A stretch of 64,000 nt of DNA from Chloroflexota bacterium (GTDB lineage: Bacteria; Chloroflexota; Anaerolineae; UBA4142; SHND01). Positions 1 through 7,453 of this stretch are shown piece by piece. The first letter of the stretch is position 1. Each line of letters opens with the position of its first letter. A program made the translations under genes and the position numbers. Below the pieces are notes generated by a model, which worked only from the letters and a program-made list of their open reading frames with translations, was not told the DNA's origin and searched no databases. The stretch spans positions 1-64,000 of the forward strand of contig SHND01000035.1 of assembly GCA_004295045.1 (NCBI GenBank). The letters run 5' to 3'.

Positions 1-2
1 TC

Positions 3-296
3 ACAGGTCAGCGTTCCGAAGTCATCACAGTACTTTCCACGCTCGTCATCGCCGCGCTGTTTGTGCCGTTACGGAATAAAATTCAAGATTTGATTGACAA
101 ACGCTTTTATCGCAAAAAATATGACGCGCAGCAAGTTTTGCAAAAATTTTCAGAAACCGTGCGCGATGAGACGGATATTGATAAATTGACGGCGGAGTTG
201 GTGAATGTGGTGCAAGAGACGATGCAGCCGAAGAATGTGAGTGTGTGGTTGAAACGAGTAGACGGGGAAACAGGTAGACAGGGAAACAAGGAGTAG
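3..296 (+). CDS. Sensor-like multi-TM protein, C-terminal part (5' end outside window)
   Basis: The frame is open from the left edge, so only the last 97 residues are visible. It ends a transmembrane segment (VITVLSTLVIAALFVP) and continues into a helical linker, RNKIQDLIDKRFYRKKYDAQ, then a segment with DETDIDKLTAEL and VNVVQETMQPKNVSVWLK. This is nearly identical to the C terminus of the protein at 2950-4269, so the two are close paralogues. In Actinobacteria and Chloroflexi this linker normally precedes GAF or histidine-kinase domains; here it stops without a kinase. The last ~12 residues and the stop codon fall in a short GTAGAC-type repeat (256-297). Function unknown; sensing or scaffolding at the membrane is inference. 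Confidence 0.75.
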   Translation, partial: TGQRSEVITVLSTLVIAALFVPLRNKIQDLIDKRFYRKKYDAQQVLQKFSETVRDETDIDKLTAELVNVVQETMQPKNVSVWLKRVDGETGRQGNKE

Positions 297-297
297 C
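256..297. repeat. Class B repeat (GTAGAC/AGGGAAACA units)
   Basis: Imperfect tandem units of GTAGACGGGGAAACAG and GTAGACAGGGAAACAAG overlap the 3' end and stop codon of the preceding gene. The complementary version (TTGTCTACTTGCCTACC units) recurs at 7363-7453 around the MutM stop codon. Confidence 0.6.
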
Positions 298-316
298 GAA
301 CGTTCGCCGTAACGTT

Positions 317-352
317 CGGACGGACGACAGACGACGGACAACGGACGGCGAG
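317..352. repeat. Class A degenerate heptamer repeat (GACGGAC/GACAGAC)
   Basis: A run of near-identical units such as CGGACGACAGACGACGG lies in the gap between the first gene and hicB. The same low-complexity unit recurs at about 4208-4305, 8146-8196, 12920-12952 and 57902-57936, usually at gene junctions. Confidence 0.6.
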
Positions 353-404
353 AGGTGGGAAAATGAATGGAGGAAAAATTACCGGATACCGGGGACGAGA
401 TGCA

Positions 405-740
405 TCATCCACTTTCCCGACTTAGTTTATCGCTCGCGAGGCGGTTCAGACTGATGCCTTCTTCCGCCGCTTCGATTGCAAGGCGGCGGTGCAATTCAGG
501 TGGGATTCGCACCATGAATTTTCCGCTGTATTGTTTGCCCGCAAGCGGTTCGGGTACGGCTTCGCCGTTGCTTTCCAGATCGGCAACCGTTTCTGCCACG
601 ACCTGCCGAATTCCCTTGAGCGCCTTTTCGGGCGCGCGGTCCAGCCAACTCAAGCTGGGGAACTCGGCGCACAATCCGACATACTCTTTATCCTCTTCAG
701 ACCATGTGATGCGATATGTATAATGATCATTTTGCAGCAT
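405..740 (-). CDS. hicB: HicB-family antitoxin
   Basis: 111 residues with the two-part HicB plan: an N-terminal partial RNase-H-like fold (YTYRITWSEEDKEYVGLCAE...FPSLSWLDRAPEKALKGI) and a C-terminal ribbon-helix-helix segment (GKFMVRIPPELHRRLAIEAA). HicB proteins neutralise HicA mRNA interferases and repress their own operon through the RHH domain. I chose MLQNDHYTYRI as start; an in-frame ATG 24 nt upstream (MSVWRWKK) is less likely. No HicA-like dsRBD ORF is adjacent on either side; the segment upstream holds only a frame-disrupted reading frame (727-974). It therefore looks like a solitary or orphaned antitoxin. Confidence 0.8.
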   Translation of the reverse strand: MLQNDHYTYRITWSEEDKEYVGLCAEFPSLSWLDRAPEKALKGIRQVVAETVADLESNGEAVPEPLAGKQYSGKFMVRIPPELHRRLAIEAAEEGISLNRLASDKLSRESG

Positions 741-974
741 TTTTTTCCATCTCCAAACGCTCAATCGCTTTCAGAACTTGCACACTTGATACGCTTTTGC
801 CATCCCTTTGTCGTCCTGGATATTGATGCGGGGAATGATACTAGTATTGATATTGTTGTCAAATGACCAGAGAGATTGAGGTGATAAAGGAACAGACTGC
901 ACGCGACTACCCTTTCGCATGTTGCTTGCGTCAGGTTTGGCATCATAGAATTGCTGAAATGACTTGCGCGTCAC
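727..974 (-). pseudogene. Possible frameshifted small gene upstream of hicB
   Basis: A GTG-initiated frame (VTRKSFQQFYDAKPDASNMR ... RINIQDDKGMAKAYQV) ends at a stop near 771, but a different frame (QVLKAIERLEMEKNAAK, stop at 727-729) looks like its natural helical C terminus and overlaps the hicB start by 14 nt, as co-translated toxin-antitoxin genes often do. One inserted base near 788 would join them into an ~83-residue protein. I do not recognise the family. It could be a broken partner of HicB or chance; the region between hicB and the next gene (765-1041) holds nothing else I can identify. Confidence 0.25.
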
Positions 975-1041
975 GCTTGCCGTAACGTTTTCGTTGCGGC
1001 AAAGGCGTAGGATGAGCGCAGATAAAAAATTTTAAACAAGC

Positions 1042-2454
1042 ATGGGACGCGCTATGGAAAATTCCAACACTTTGAAACTCGAAGACGGCGCGCGGATTGC
1101 CGTCATCGGCGGCGGACCGGCGGGTTCGTTTTTTAGCAATTTCGTTTTGATGTTCGCCGACCGCCTCGGCTTGGACATTCACGTTGACATTTACGAGCCG
1201 CGCGATTTCGGCGTGGTCGGTCCACCCGGCTGTAACATGTGCGCGGGCATCGTCTCTGAATCGCTCGTGCAGAACATGGCGACGGAGGGTATCAATTTTC
1301 CCACGACGGTGGTGCAGCGCGGAATTGATTCGTATGTGTTGTACATGGATGTCGGCACGGTGAAAATTGATTCATCGCGGCGCGAAAAAAGAATTGGCGC
1401 GACGTATCGCGGCAGCGGTCCGCGCGATGTTAAAGAGGTGAAATGGGACTCGCTCGACAGATACTTGATGAATCTCGCGTTGGAAAAAGGCGCGCAGCAC
1501 ATTCGCACGCGCATTACCGATGTGAAATGGGACGCGGATGCGGAGACGACGCCTTTGGAGAATCGGCGACTCGTTCTCAAAACGCAAAACGGCAAAACGA
1601 AAACGTATGATTTCGTCGCGGTGACGGCGGGCGTCAACACCGCGATCTTGAAAGCGTTTCAAGAATTGAACATCGGCTATCAAGCGCCGCAGACGACGAA
1701 AGCGTACATCCGCGAATACTATTTGGGCGACCAAGCGATTGGCGAATTTATCGGACCGTCGTTTCACGCGTTTTTGCCGACGATGCCCAACATCGAATTT
1801 GGCGCGATTGTGCCAAAAGGCGAATATGTCACGCTCGCGCTGTTGGGCGAAGACATTGACACCGCGACGGTGGACGCGTTCATGGCAGACCCGACGGTGA
1901 AGGAATGTATGCCGCCCGGTTTCGCGTTTGATAAAATCGCGTGCTGGTGCGGTCCGCGCATCAACATCACGGGCAGCGCGCAGCCGTATGGCGACCGCGT
2001 GGTGTTCATCGGCGACAGCGGCGTGACGCGTTTGTACAAAGACGGCATGGGCGCGGCATATCGCGCCGCCAAAGCCGCCGCGTCGAACGTGGTCTTTCAC
2101 GGCATCGCACGCGACGATTTGGCAAAACAGTACGGCGCGTTTTGCCGCGCGATGGAGACGGATAACAAGCTGGGCAAATTCATGTTCGCCGTCGTGCGCC
2201 AGATTCAACGCTTTCGTTTTTCGCGCCGCGCGATTTTGCGAATGGCGATGGAGGAACAAAAACGCCCGCCCACCGCGCATGGCGGCATGAGCATGGTGCT
2301 GTGGGACATGTTCACCGGCAGCGCGCCGTACCGCGAAGTTTTCATCCGCACGCTGCATCCCGTTTTCTGGACGCGCTTGGCGTGGAATATGGCGGTGTGT
2401 TTGGTGACGCGCGCGGAAACGCCGGCGGCGACGCGAACGGCGCTAGAGACGTAA
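1042..2454 (+). CDS. FAD-dependent oxidoreductase, geranylgeranyl reductase-like
   Basis: 470 residues. The N terminus has a Rossmann dinucleotide motif, RIAVIGGGPAGSFFSNF, and is followed by a Cys motif (PGCNMCAGIVSESL) close to the CxGG...S signature of the geranylgeranyl reductase group, which reduces prenyl double bonds in lipids or chlorophyll side chains. The second FAD motif is VVFIGDSGVTRLYKDGMGAA, with the usual GD followed by a Gly-rich loop. The substrate cannot be read from sequence. A second ATG 12 nt into the frame (MENSNTLKLED) is an equally good start; neither has a clear Shine-Dalgarno sequence. It precedes a cNMP-binding protein, separated by a palindromic repeat. Prenyl-lipid or quinone modification is inference. 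Confidence 0.75.
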   Translation: MGRAMENSNTLKLEDGARIAVIGGGPAGSFFSNFVLMFADRLGLDIHVDIYEPRDFGVVGPPGCNMCAGIVSESLVQNMATEGINFPTTVVQRGIDSYVLYMDVGTVKIDSSRREKRIGATYRGSGPRDVKEVKWDSLDRYLMNLALEKGAQHIRTRITDVKWDADAETTPLENRRLVLKTQNGKTKTYDFVAVTAGVNTAILKAFQELNIGYQAPQTTKAYIREYYLGDQAIGEFIGPSFHAFLPTMPNIEFGAIVPKGEYVTLALLGEDIDTATVDAFMADPTVKECMPPGFAFDKIACWCGPRINITGSAQPYGDRVVFIGDSGVTRLYKDGMGAAYRAAKAAASNVVFHGIARDDLAKQYGAFCRAMETDNKLGKFMFAVVRQIQRFRFSRRAILRMAMEEQKRPPTAHGGMSMVLWDMFTGSAPYREVFIRTLHPVFWTRLAWNMAVCLVTRAETPAATRTALET

Positions 2455-2460
2455 AGAGCA

Positions 2461-2539
2461 TTGGACGCGGATAAACGCGGATGAACGCGGAAAAAATGAA
2501 TCTCCGAATCCGCGTTTATCCGCGAAAATCCGCGTCCAA
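2461..2539. repeat. Class E palindrome (CGCGGATAAACGCGGATGAACGCGG type)
   Basis: Outer arms TTGGACGCGGAT and ATCCGCGTCCAA pair perfectly (12 bp), and inner GATAAACGCGG / CCGCGTTTATC units can pair too, giving a long hairpin in the intergenic gap just upstream of the Shine-Dalgarno of the next gene. One arm of the same family is present at 19131-19162. It may serve as terminator or as a REP-like mobile palindrome. Confidence 0.65.
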
Positions 2540-2560
2540 AATGAATTTGCGGAGGACATC

Positions 2561-2953
2561 ATGAACAAAGACGGATTGGGCAAAGAGTACGAAGCAGGCG
2601 CAATCATTGTAAAGCAAGGCGAAGCGGGCGATTGCATGTTCGTCGTGCAAGAGGGGCAAGTGGTGGCGACGCTCGAACAGAATGGACAAGAGAGCATGTT
2701 GGGGCTGCTCGGACCCGGCGATTTTTTTGGCGAGATGTGTGTGTTTGAAAAACAGCCTCGCAGCGCGACGGTGCGCGCCATCGGACAGGCGCGCGTGTTG
2801 ACGGTGGACAAGAAAAATTTATTGCGCCAAATCACCGTTGACCCGACGCTGGCGTTCAATCTTTTGGAAAAAATGTCTGCGCGCATTCGCACGCTGAATC
2901 AACAGGTCGCGTGGTTGACGGGCGAACAGGAAAACAAAGCAGCGCCGAAATGA
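2561..2953 (+). CDS. Cyclic nucleotide-binding domain protein
   Basis: 130 residues forming a single cNMP-binding beta-roll: GAIIVKQGEAGDCMFVVQEG, then GPGDFFGEMCVFEKQPRSAT, the phosphate-binding cassette region with its Gly-Glu and the PRSAT loop ending in Arg-Ser-Ala. There is no C-terminal helix-turn-helix, so it is not a Crp/Fnr transcription factor; it is more likely a small signalling module. A strong GCGGAGGA Shine-Dalgarno lies 6 nt before the ATG. Its stop codon overlaps the ATG of the next gene (ATGA), so the two are translationally coupled and the membrane protein is the obvious partner. Confidence 0.85.
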   Translation: MNKDGLGKEYEAGAIIVKQGEAGDCMFVVQEGQVVATLEQNGQESMLGLLGPGDFFGEMCVFEKQPRSATVRAIGQARVLTVDKKNLLRQITVDPTLAFNLLEKMSARIRTLNQQVAWLTGEQENKAAPK

Positions 2954-4269
2954 ATCAATCAACTGTCGTCGCTCCTCGCGAATCCGTTGCCGCCATTCCT
3001 CCGCGTTGGCAGCGGTGGGCGCGCGTATTTTGGATTTTGCTCGCGCTCGATAGCGCGCTGGCGTTCGGCATGACCATGTATTTTACATGGCAGTTCACGC
3101 AGAATTTGCCACCGCGTCTAACGGAAGGATTGAGCGCGTTGGGTTGGAGCAGCGCGTCGTATTTTTCATACAGCGCGTTTTTGCTCATTTTTCATTTTTT
3201 CTGTTTTTATTTCATGGGCTTGCTGATTTTTTGGCTCCGCCCGACCGAACGCATGGCGTTCTTTGCGTCCATTTTTTTTATCGCGTTTGCTGCGGCGAAT
3301 GCATACATCAGCGCACCCGAGTTTCTCCAAGTTTTTAAAACGGGCCCAATGCTGTACCAGCTTACGTTTAACGTGAGCAATCTATTTGCCTGGCCCCTGT
3401 TGATTGCATTCTGCGCGGTTTTTCCCACCGGACATTTTGTGCCGCGCTGGGCGCGTTATCTCGCGCTGTTCGGTTTTATTGTTACGCTTGTCTGGAGCAT
3501 CTTTCCTGAACAGTTTGCAAATCCGCAAGGCGCGATGGCTGTGATGCTGCTGGGCGCGCTGCTCATATTGTTTGGCGGAAGTCTCCTCGCGCAAATTTTG
3601 CGCTATCGCAATTATTCGACTGCGGCGCAACGGCAGCAAACGAAATGGCTGTTGTATGGTTTGGCGCTCATTGTGTTGGGTGCTGTATTGGTGCCGACGT
3701 TGTCTTTTTTGATTCTGCCCGCGAGTGGGCTCACCGATGCGCGCACAACCGTGCTCTCTCAACTCATTGCAAATCTGCTGACCGCAATTTATGCCATCTT
3801 GCCGCTTTCCGTCGGTGTGGCAATTTTGCGCTATCGCTTGTGGGACATTGACATCATCATTCGCAAAACGGTGACGTATACGATCGTCGTCGCGCTGTTG
3901 GGGGTCTTGTTTTTTGGCAGCGTGATATTGCTGCAACAAATTTTTGCACAATTCACCAACACGGGCGGCAACGAAATCATCACTGTCATTTCCACGCTTG
4001 CTATCGCCGCGCTGTTCGTGCCGTTACGCAATCGCATTCAAGATGTGATTGACAAACGGTTCTATCGCAAAAAGTACGACGCGCAAAAGGTGTTGCAAAA
4101 ATTCGCGGAAACGGTGCGCGATGAAACGGATATTGATAAATTGACCGCAGAGTTGGTGAATGTGGTGCAAGAGACGATGCAGCCGAAAAGCGTGAGTGTG
4201 TGGTTGAAAGCAGACGACAGACGACGGGCAACAGACAACATGCGACGGGCGATGGAGGATAGAGACTAA
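2950..4269 (+). CDS. Sensor-like multi-TM protein coupled to cNMP-binding protein
   Basis: 439 residues starting at the ATG that overlaps the upstream stop (ATGA). About ten hydrophobic segments are visible between residues ~20 and ~360, followed by the linker RNRIQDVIDKRFYRKKYDAQ and the VNVVQETMQPKSVSVWLK segment shared with the protein at the left edge. Families with this linker usually continue into GAF or kinase domains; here the chain ends in an Arg/Asp-rich tail (ADDRRRATDN...) encoded by class A repeat DNA, so it is a kinase-less sensor or a truncated one. Membrane-located. Partnership with the cNMP protein is inferred from coupling only. Confidence 0.7.
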   Translation: MNQSTVVAPRESVAAIPPRWQRWARVFWILLALDSALAFGMTMYFTWQFTQNLPPRLTEGLSALGWSSASYFSYSAFLLIFHFFCFYFMGLLIFWLRPTERMAFFASIFFIAFAAANAYISAPEFLQVFKTGPMLYQLTFNVSNLFAWPLLIAFCAVFPTGHFVPRWARYLALFGFIVTLVWSIFPEQFANPQGAMAVMLLGALLILFGGSLLAQILRYRNYSTAAQRQQTKWLLYGLALIVLGAVLVPTLSFLILPASGLTDARTTVLSQLIANLLTAIYAILPLSVGVAILRYRLWDIDIIIRKTVTYTIVVALLGVLFFGSVILLQQIFAQFTNTGGNEIITVISTLAIAALFVPLRNRIQDVIDKRFYRKKYDAQKVLQKFAETVRDETDIDKLTAELVNVVQETMQPKSVSVWLKADDRRRATDNMRRAMEDRD

Positions 4270-4305
4270 TGTCTACGCCGTCCGCTGTCCGCCGTCCGCC
4301 GTCAT
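4208..4305. repeat. Class A repeat spanning a gene junction
   Basis: Units such as GACGACAGACGACGGGCAAC occupy the last ~20 codons of the membrane protein and, in the other orientation (CCGTCCGCTGTCCGCCGTCC), the first ~12 codons of the CrtI-like gene. The junction of the two genes (TAATG overlap) therefore lies within the repeat, which supplies coding sequence to both proteins. Confidence 0.6.
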
Positions 4306-5723
4306 GCGACGCCATCGTCATTGGCGCCGGACCGAATGGTCTCGCCGCCGCGATTCGGCTCGCGCAAAACGGCAAGCGCGTCGTCGTCTATGAAGCGAAC
4401 GAAACGCTTGGCGGCGGTTCGCGTTCGGCGGAATTGACGCTGCCCGGCTTTATTCACGACACCTGTTCCGCGATTCATCCGCTCGGCATCGGTTCCCCTT
4501 TTTTCAAAACATTGCCGTTGGAAAAATACGGCTTGCAATGGATTCAACCCTCCGCGCCGCTCGCGCATGTGTGGGAGGATGGCACGGCGGTGATGCTCGA
4601 ACGCGATGTAAAAACGATGGCGCGCAGTTTGGGACGCGACGGCGCAATGTGGGCGCGCATCTTTTCGCCCCTCGCGTCGCGTTGGGATGCGCTTACGCCG
4701 ATGCTTCTCGGTTCGCTCTTGCGTTTTCCGCGCAACCCATTCTTGCTCGGCTACTTTGGCATCGGCGCAATCTGGTCGGCAAAATTTTTCGCGCGCCGAT
4801 TATTCCGCGAAGAAAAAACGCGCGGACTTTTCGCGGGCTTGGTCGCACATTCAACGCTTCCCCTCGAAGCGCCGCTCACCGCGTCGTTCGGCATGGTGCT
4901 TGCGCTTTCCGCGCACGCGGTTGGTTGGCCCCTGCCGCGCGGCGGCTCGCAAAAAATCGCCGACGCGCTCGCGTGTCATCTCAAATCGCTCGGCGGCGAA
5001 ATCATCACCAACACGCGCGTCGAAAATATCAACGCGCTGCCCGATGCAAACGCGTATCTGTTCGACGTGACGCCCAAACAACTGCTCAACATCGCGGGCG
5101 ACAAAATTACAGGACGCTATAAATCGCAACTGGAAAGTTTTCGTTACGGTCCCGGCGTTTTCAAACTCGATTATGCGTTGGATTCACCGATTCCTTGGCA
5201 AGCCAAAGAAGCGTTGCGCGCGGCGACCGTTCACATCGGACCCACGCTCGACGAAATCTCTGCGAGTGAACGCGCGACGAATGAGGGGCGAATTGAAAAT
5301 TCACCCTACGTTCTCGTCGTGCAAACGTCGCTATTCGATGACACGCGCGCGCCGCACGGCAAGCACACGCTTTGGGCATACTGTCATGTTCCAAACGGTT
5401 CGCCGATAGATATGACCGAACGCATCGAAAATCAAATCGAACGGTTTGCGCCCGGTTTCAAAAATCGCATTCTCGCGCGCAGCACCATGAGTCCCGCGCA
5501 AATTCAAGCGCGCAACGCCAATTATATCGGCGGCGACATCAACGGCGGCGTGCAAGATTTTTTCCAACTCTTTGGGCGTCCCGTGTGGCGCGCGAATCCG
5601 TACACCACGCCCGACAAAAAAATCTACATCTGTTCGTCGTCCACACCGCCCGGCGGCGGCGTGCATGGCATGTGCGGACTGCACGCGGCGAACGCGGCAT
5701 TGCAGCGCGCGTGGCGCGGGTAG
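4269..5723 (+). CDS. Phytoene dehydrogenase (CrtI)-like FAD oxidoreductase
   Basis: 484 residues. N-terminal FAD motif AIVIGAGPNGLAAAIRLAQN followed by VVYEANETLGGGSRSAELTL, the expected Glu and GG loop of CrtI/amine-oxidase-type flavoproteins; the C-terminal FAD-binding motif reads IYICSSSTPPGGGVHGMCGLH. Such enzymes desaturate or isomerise carotenoids, but this branch (NAD(P)/FAD-dependent, outside carotenoid clusters) is mostly uncharacterised. The ATG overlaps the upstream TAA (TAATG), so it is co-transcribed with the membrane protein. The first ~12 residues (STPSAVRRPPS) are encoded by class A repeat DNA and precede the conserved domain. The stop codon TAG begins a palindrome (5721-5774). 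Confidence 0.8.
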   Translation: MSTPSAVRRPPSCDAIVIGAGPNGLAAAIRLAQNGKRVVVYEANETLGGGSRSAELTLPGFIHDTCSAIHPLGIGSPFFKTLPLEKYGLQWIQPSAPLAHVWEDGTAVMLERDVKTMARSLGRDGAMWARIFSPLASRWDALTPMLLGSLLRFPRNPFLLGYFGIGAIWSAKFFARRLFREEKTRGLFAGLVAHSTLPLEAPLTASFGMVLALSAHAVGWPLPRGGSQKIADALACHLKSLGGEIITNTRVENINALPDANAYLFDVTPKQLLNIAGDKITGRYKSQLESFRYGPGVFKLDYALDSPIPWQAKEALRAATVHIGPTLDEISASERATNEGRIENSPYVLVVQTSLFDDTRAPHGKHTLWAYCHVPNGSPIDMTERIENQIERFAPGFKNRILARSTMSPAQIQARNANYIGGDINGGVQDFFQLFGRPVWRANPYTTPDKKIYICSSSTPPGGGVHGMCGLHAANAALQRAWRG

Positions 5724-5774
5724 GGGGCATCAACGGAACCCGGTTCTGTTGATGCTCGATTCCGTTGCTACCCC
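5721..5774. repeat. Class G palindrome (GGTAGCAACGGAACC type)
   Basis: GCATCAACGGAACC and GGTTCTGTTGATGC form a hairpin immediately after the stop codon, followed by ATTCCGTTGCTACCCC. The same GGTAGCAACGGAACC sequence with its complement occurs inside the XDH fusion gene at 19829-19862. Confidence 0.65.
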
Positions 5775-5775
5775 A

Positions 5776-5803
5776 TTGACACGCGCGGCGCGTGTGATAC
5801 ACT
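5776..5803 (+). promoter_or_regulatory. Sigma70-like promoter for the small membrane protein
   Basis: TTGACA (5776-5781), 16-nt spacer, TACACT (5798-5803), about 20 nt before a strong AAGGAGG ribosome binding site at 5819-5825. Confidence 0.7.
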
Positions 5804-5830
5804 TTTGTCAATCATCTCAAGGAGGTTCGT

Positions 5831-6139
5831 ATGCCGTGTTGCATTATTGCGATGCTGCTGCTGTTTGGTCCGCGTTTGATTCTCTTTGGAATCTGGCTCT
5901 TTAACAACGCGTACATGAGTGCGGCGGTCAACAGTTTCTTGTGGCAGTGTTTGGGCTTTATCTTTTTGCCGTGGACGCTCTTGGCGTACATCTTTGCATG
6001 GCATACCGTGCCGGGCGCAGCGTTCATGGGCTTGGACAGTGCGGGCGTTCTCATCGTTGTCATCGGTTTCGCTCTCGACATGTTTTCGTATTTTGGCGGG
6101 GGCTATGGCAACCGCGACCGAATTCGTGGCTATATGTGA
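5831..6139 (+). CDS. Small integral membrane protein
   Basis: 102 residues, with three hydrophobic segments: residues ~3-25 (IIAMLLLFGPRLILFGIWLF), ~35-62 (LWQCLGFIFLPWTLLAYIFAW) and ~68-90 (LDSAGVLIVVIGFALDMFSY), ending in a charged cytoplasmic-type tail (NRDRIRGYM). It has a perfect Shine-Dalgarno (AAGGAGG, 5 nt spacing) and its own promoter and terminator, so it is a monocistronic gene. I recognise no functional motif; similar small proteins are common and uncharacterised in Chloroflexi. Confidence 0.8.
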   Translation: MPCCIIAMLLLFGPRLILFGIWLFNNAYMSAAVNSFLWQCLGFIFLPWTLLAYIFAWHTVPGAAFMGLDSAGVLIVVIGFALDMFSYFGGGYGNRDRIRGYM

Positions 6140-6144
6140 TAGAA

Positions 6145-6172
6145 AAAGCGAGTCCTTTTTTGGACTCGCTTT
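6145..6172. terminator. Bidirectional intrinsic terminator
   Basis: AAAGCGAGTCC - 6 T - GGACTCGCTTT: an 11-bp stem between convergent genes, with A and T runs on both sides; it can serve the gene at 5831 and the one ending at 6178. Confidence 0.85.
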
Positions 6173-6177
6173 ATTTG

Positions 6178-7347
6178 TCAAAGCGGGATTTCGTCGTCAT
6201 CATCCTCTTGTTCCCCATCCCCCAGTTCCGCATCCAACTCATCCCAAAACTCCTCCTCATTTATTTCCTCGCCTGACATTCGTATTTCATTGGGGTCATA
6301 TTTGCGCGGAATTTTCGGCGGCGGAATCGGACGCGTCAATTTGTGCCGCTGGAGCGTGTCAGCTTGGATCTCTTTGCCGAATCGCCCAAGCATCCGAATT
6401 TGTCGGTTCACCCACTCGGCAATTTCGGTGGACGTGCCATCTTCTTGGTCGAGAAACGACCAGTCCACGAGCGTTGGCGTGGGGCGTTCTTGTTCATTCG
6501 GCAGCGCTTCGCTGAACAATGCTTTCAGTTCGGGCGAAATTACCGGCGCCCATGTTGGCACGCGTTCAATTTCCTTGAGATGCGCGCGATGATATGCGAG
6601 GGTCTCTTGCATCGTCGGCGCGTCCGCGTCAATCAATTTAATCAAACGGTTGTAACGCGAGCCATCGCCCGGCGGGGGAATCCACGGAATGCGATGCGCG
6701 TTGTCACGCCACCACCGCACTTCGGCAAGCAAACGGCGCGCGGCGCGTGAATCACCATTCGAAAGATATTCGAGCAAAATTTCCACCGCGTCCGCGAAAA
6801 AACCCATGTCCGCGTATTGTTTGGCGACTGCCAACCGAATGCGCTGTGAATCACATGCTATTTCCATCGCGCGTATGAAACAGGGCCACGCATATTCGGC
6901 AGCTACTTCATCGCCCAAACAATACGCCTCTAACAATTGCATTTTCCCTTCGTGGAGCAAATGTTTTGTCTCGGCAGATTCGGCGCGCGTGAGCGGAGCG
7001 TCTTCGTCGTCAAACGGGACATCCTCTAGTGTTTGTTCCACCTCGTCATCGTCTTGCGCCCACCGCAAACGCGACATGTAAGCGAACGATTGCGCGAGCC
7101 GTCGGCGCTGCTGATAGGGCTGGTCATCCCATTCGTCAACCAGCCGCTGCAGCGCCACGCGATTGTCGTAAATCGTCCATTCATCGCAAAACAATTCGTA
7201 GATCGTCTCACTCGCTTCGACACAATCGGGAAAATCGGCGAGTAGGTCAAAACAAATCGCCGCGCCATCCGCTTGCGCGGAACTGTATTGCCCAATGTCG
7301 CGCGCTTGCAGCAATTTGCGGTGAACGTAATCGGGATACTTGGACAT
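6178..7347 (-). CDS. Uncharacterised helical protein
   Basis: 389 residues, rich in Glu, Asp, Arg, Trp and Ala, with no signal peptide or membrane segment. Helical stretches (e.g. RRLAQSFAYMSRLRWAQ, YLSNGDSRAARRLLAEVRWW) resemble TPR-like alpha-solenoids found in proteins that tabulate work or cache helpers, and the acidic tail (ELDAELGDGEQEDDDDEIPL) is typical of soluble cytosolic proteins. Met-Ser-Lys start at 7347. I do not recognise the family. It is separated from mutM by a class B repeat array and appears to be the last gene of the minus-strand block. Confidence 0.6.
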   Translation of the reverse strand: MSKYPDYVHRKLLQARDIGQYSSAQADGAAICFDLLADFPDCVEASETIYELFCDEWTIYDNRVALQRLVDEWDDQPYQQRRRLAQSFAYMSRLRWAQDDDEVEQTLEDVPFDDEDAPLTRAESAETKHLLHEGKMQLLEAYCLGDEVAAEYAWPCFIRAMEIACDSQRIRLAVAKQYADMGFFADAVEILLEYLSNGDSRAARRLLAEVRWWRDNAHRIPWIPPPGDGSRYNRLIKLIDADAPTMQETLAYHRAHLKEIERVPTWAPVISPELKALFSEALPNEQERPTPTLVDWSFLDQEDGTSTEIAEWVNRQIRMLGRFGKEIQADTLQRHKLTRPIPPPKIPRKYDPNEIRMSGEEINEEEFWDELDAELGDGEQEDDDDEIPL

Positions 7348-7362
7348 GAGGGAAGAGGGAGA

Positions 7363-7453
7363 AAGGTAGACATGGAAACAAGTATACTCTGCTTGTCTTG
7401 TCTACTTGCCTACCATTTTACCTTTTTACTTGCCTACCTTTTTACCTGCCTAC
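7363..7453. repeat. Class B repeat array between two minus-strand genes
   Basis: Tandem, degenerate copies of TTTACTTGCCTACC / TTTACCTTTTTACTTGCC fill nearly the whole 102-nt gap; the distal end supplies the TAG stop of mutM. It mirrors the array at 256-297. Confidence 0.65.

Noticed and set aside
317..352. CRISPR array candidate from GTC/GAC repeats
   Set aside because: Units are 6-8 nt, contiguous, without spacers, and recur at gene ends.
1372..2358. Minus-strand 328-codon ORF inside the flavoprotein gene
   Set aside because: Shadow frame, Arg/His-rich without domains; the plus strand has complete FAD motifs.
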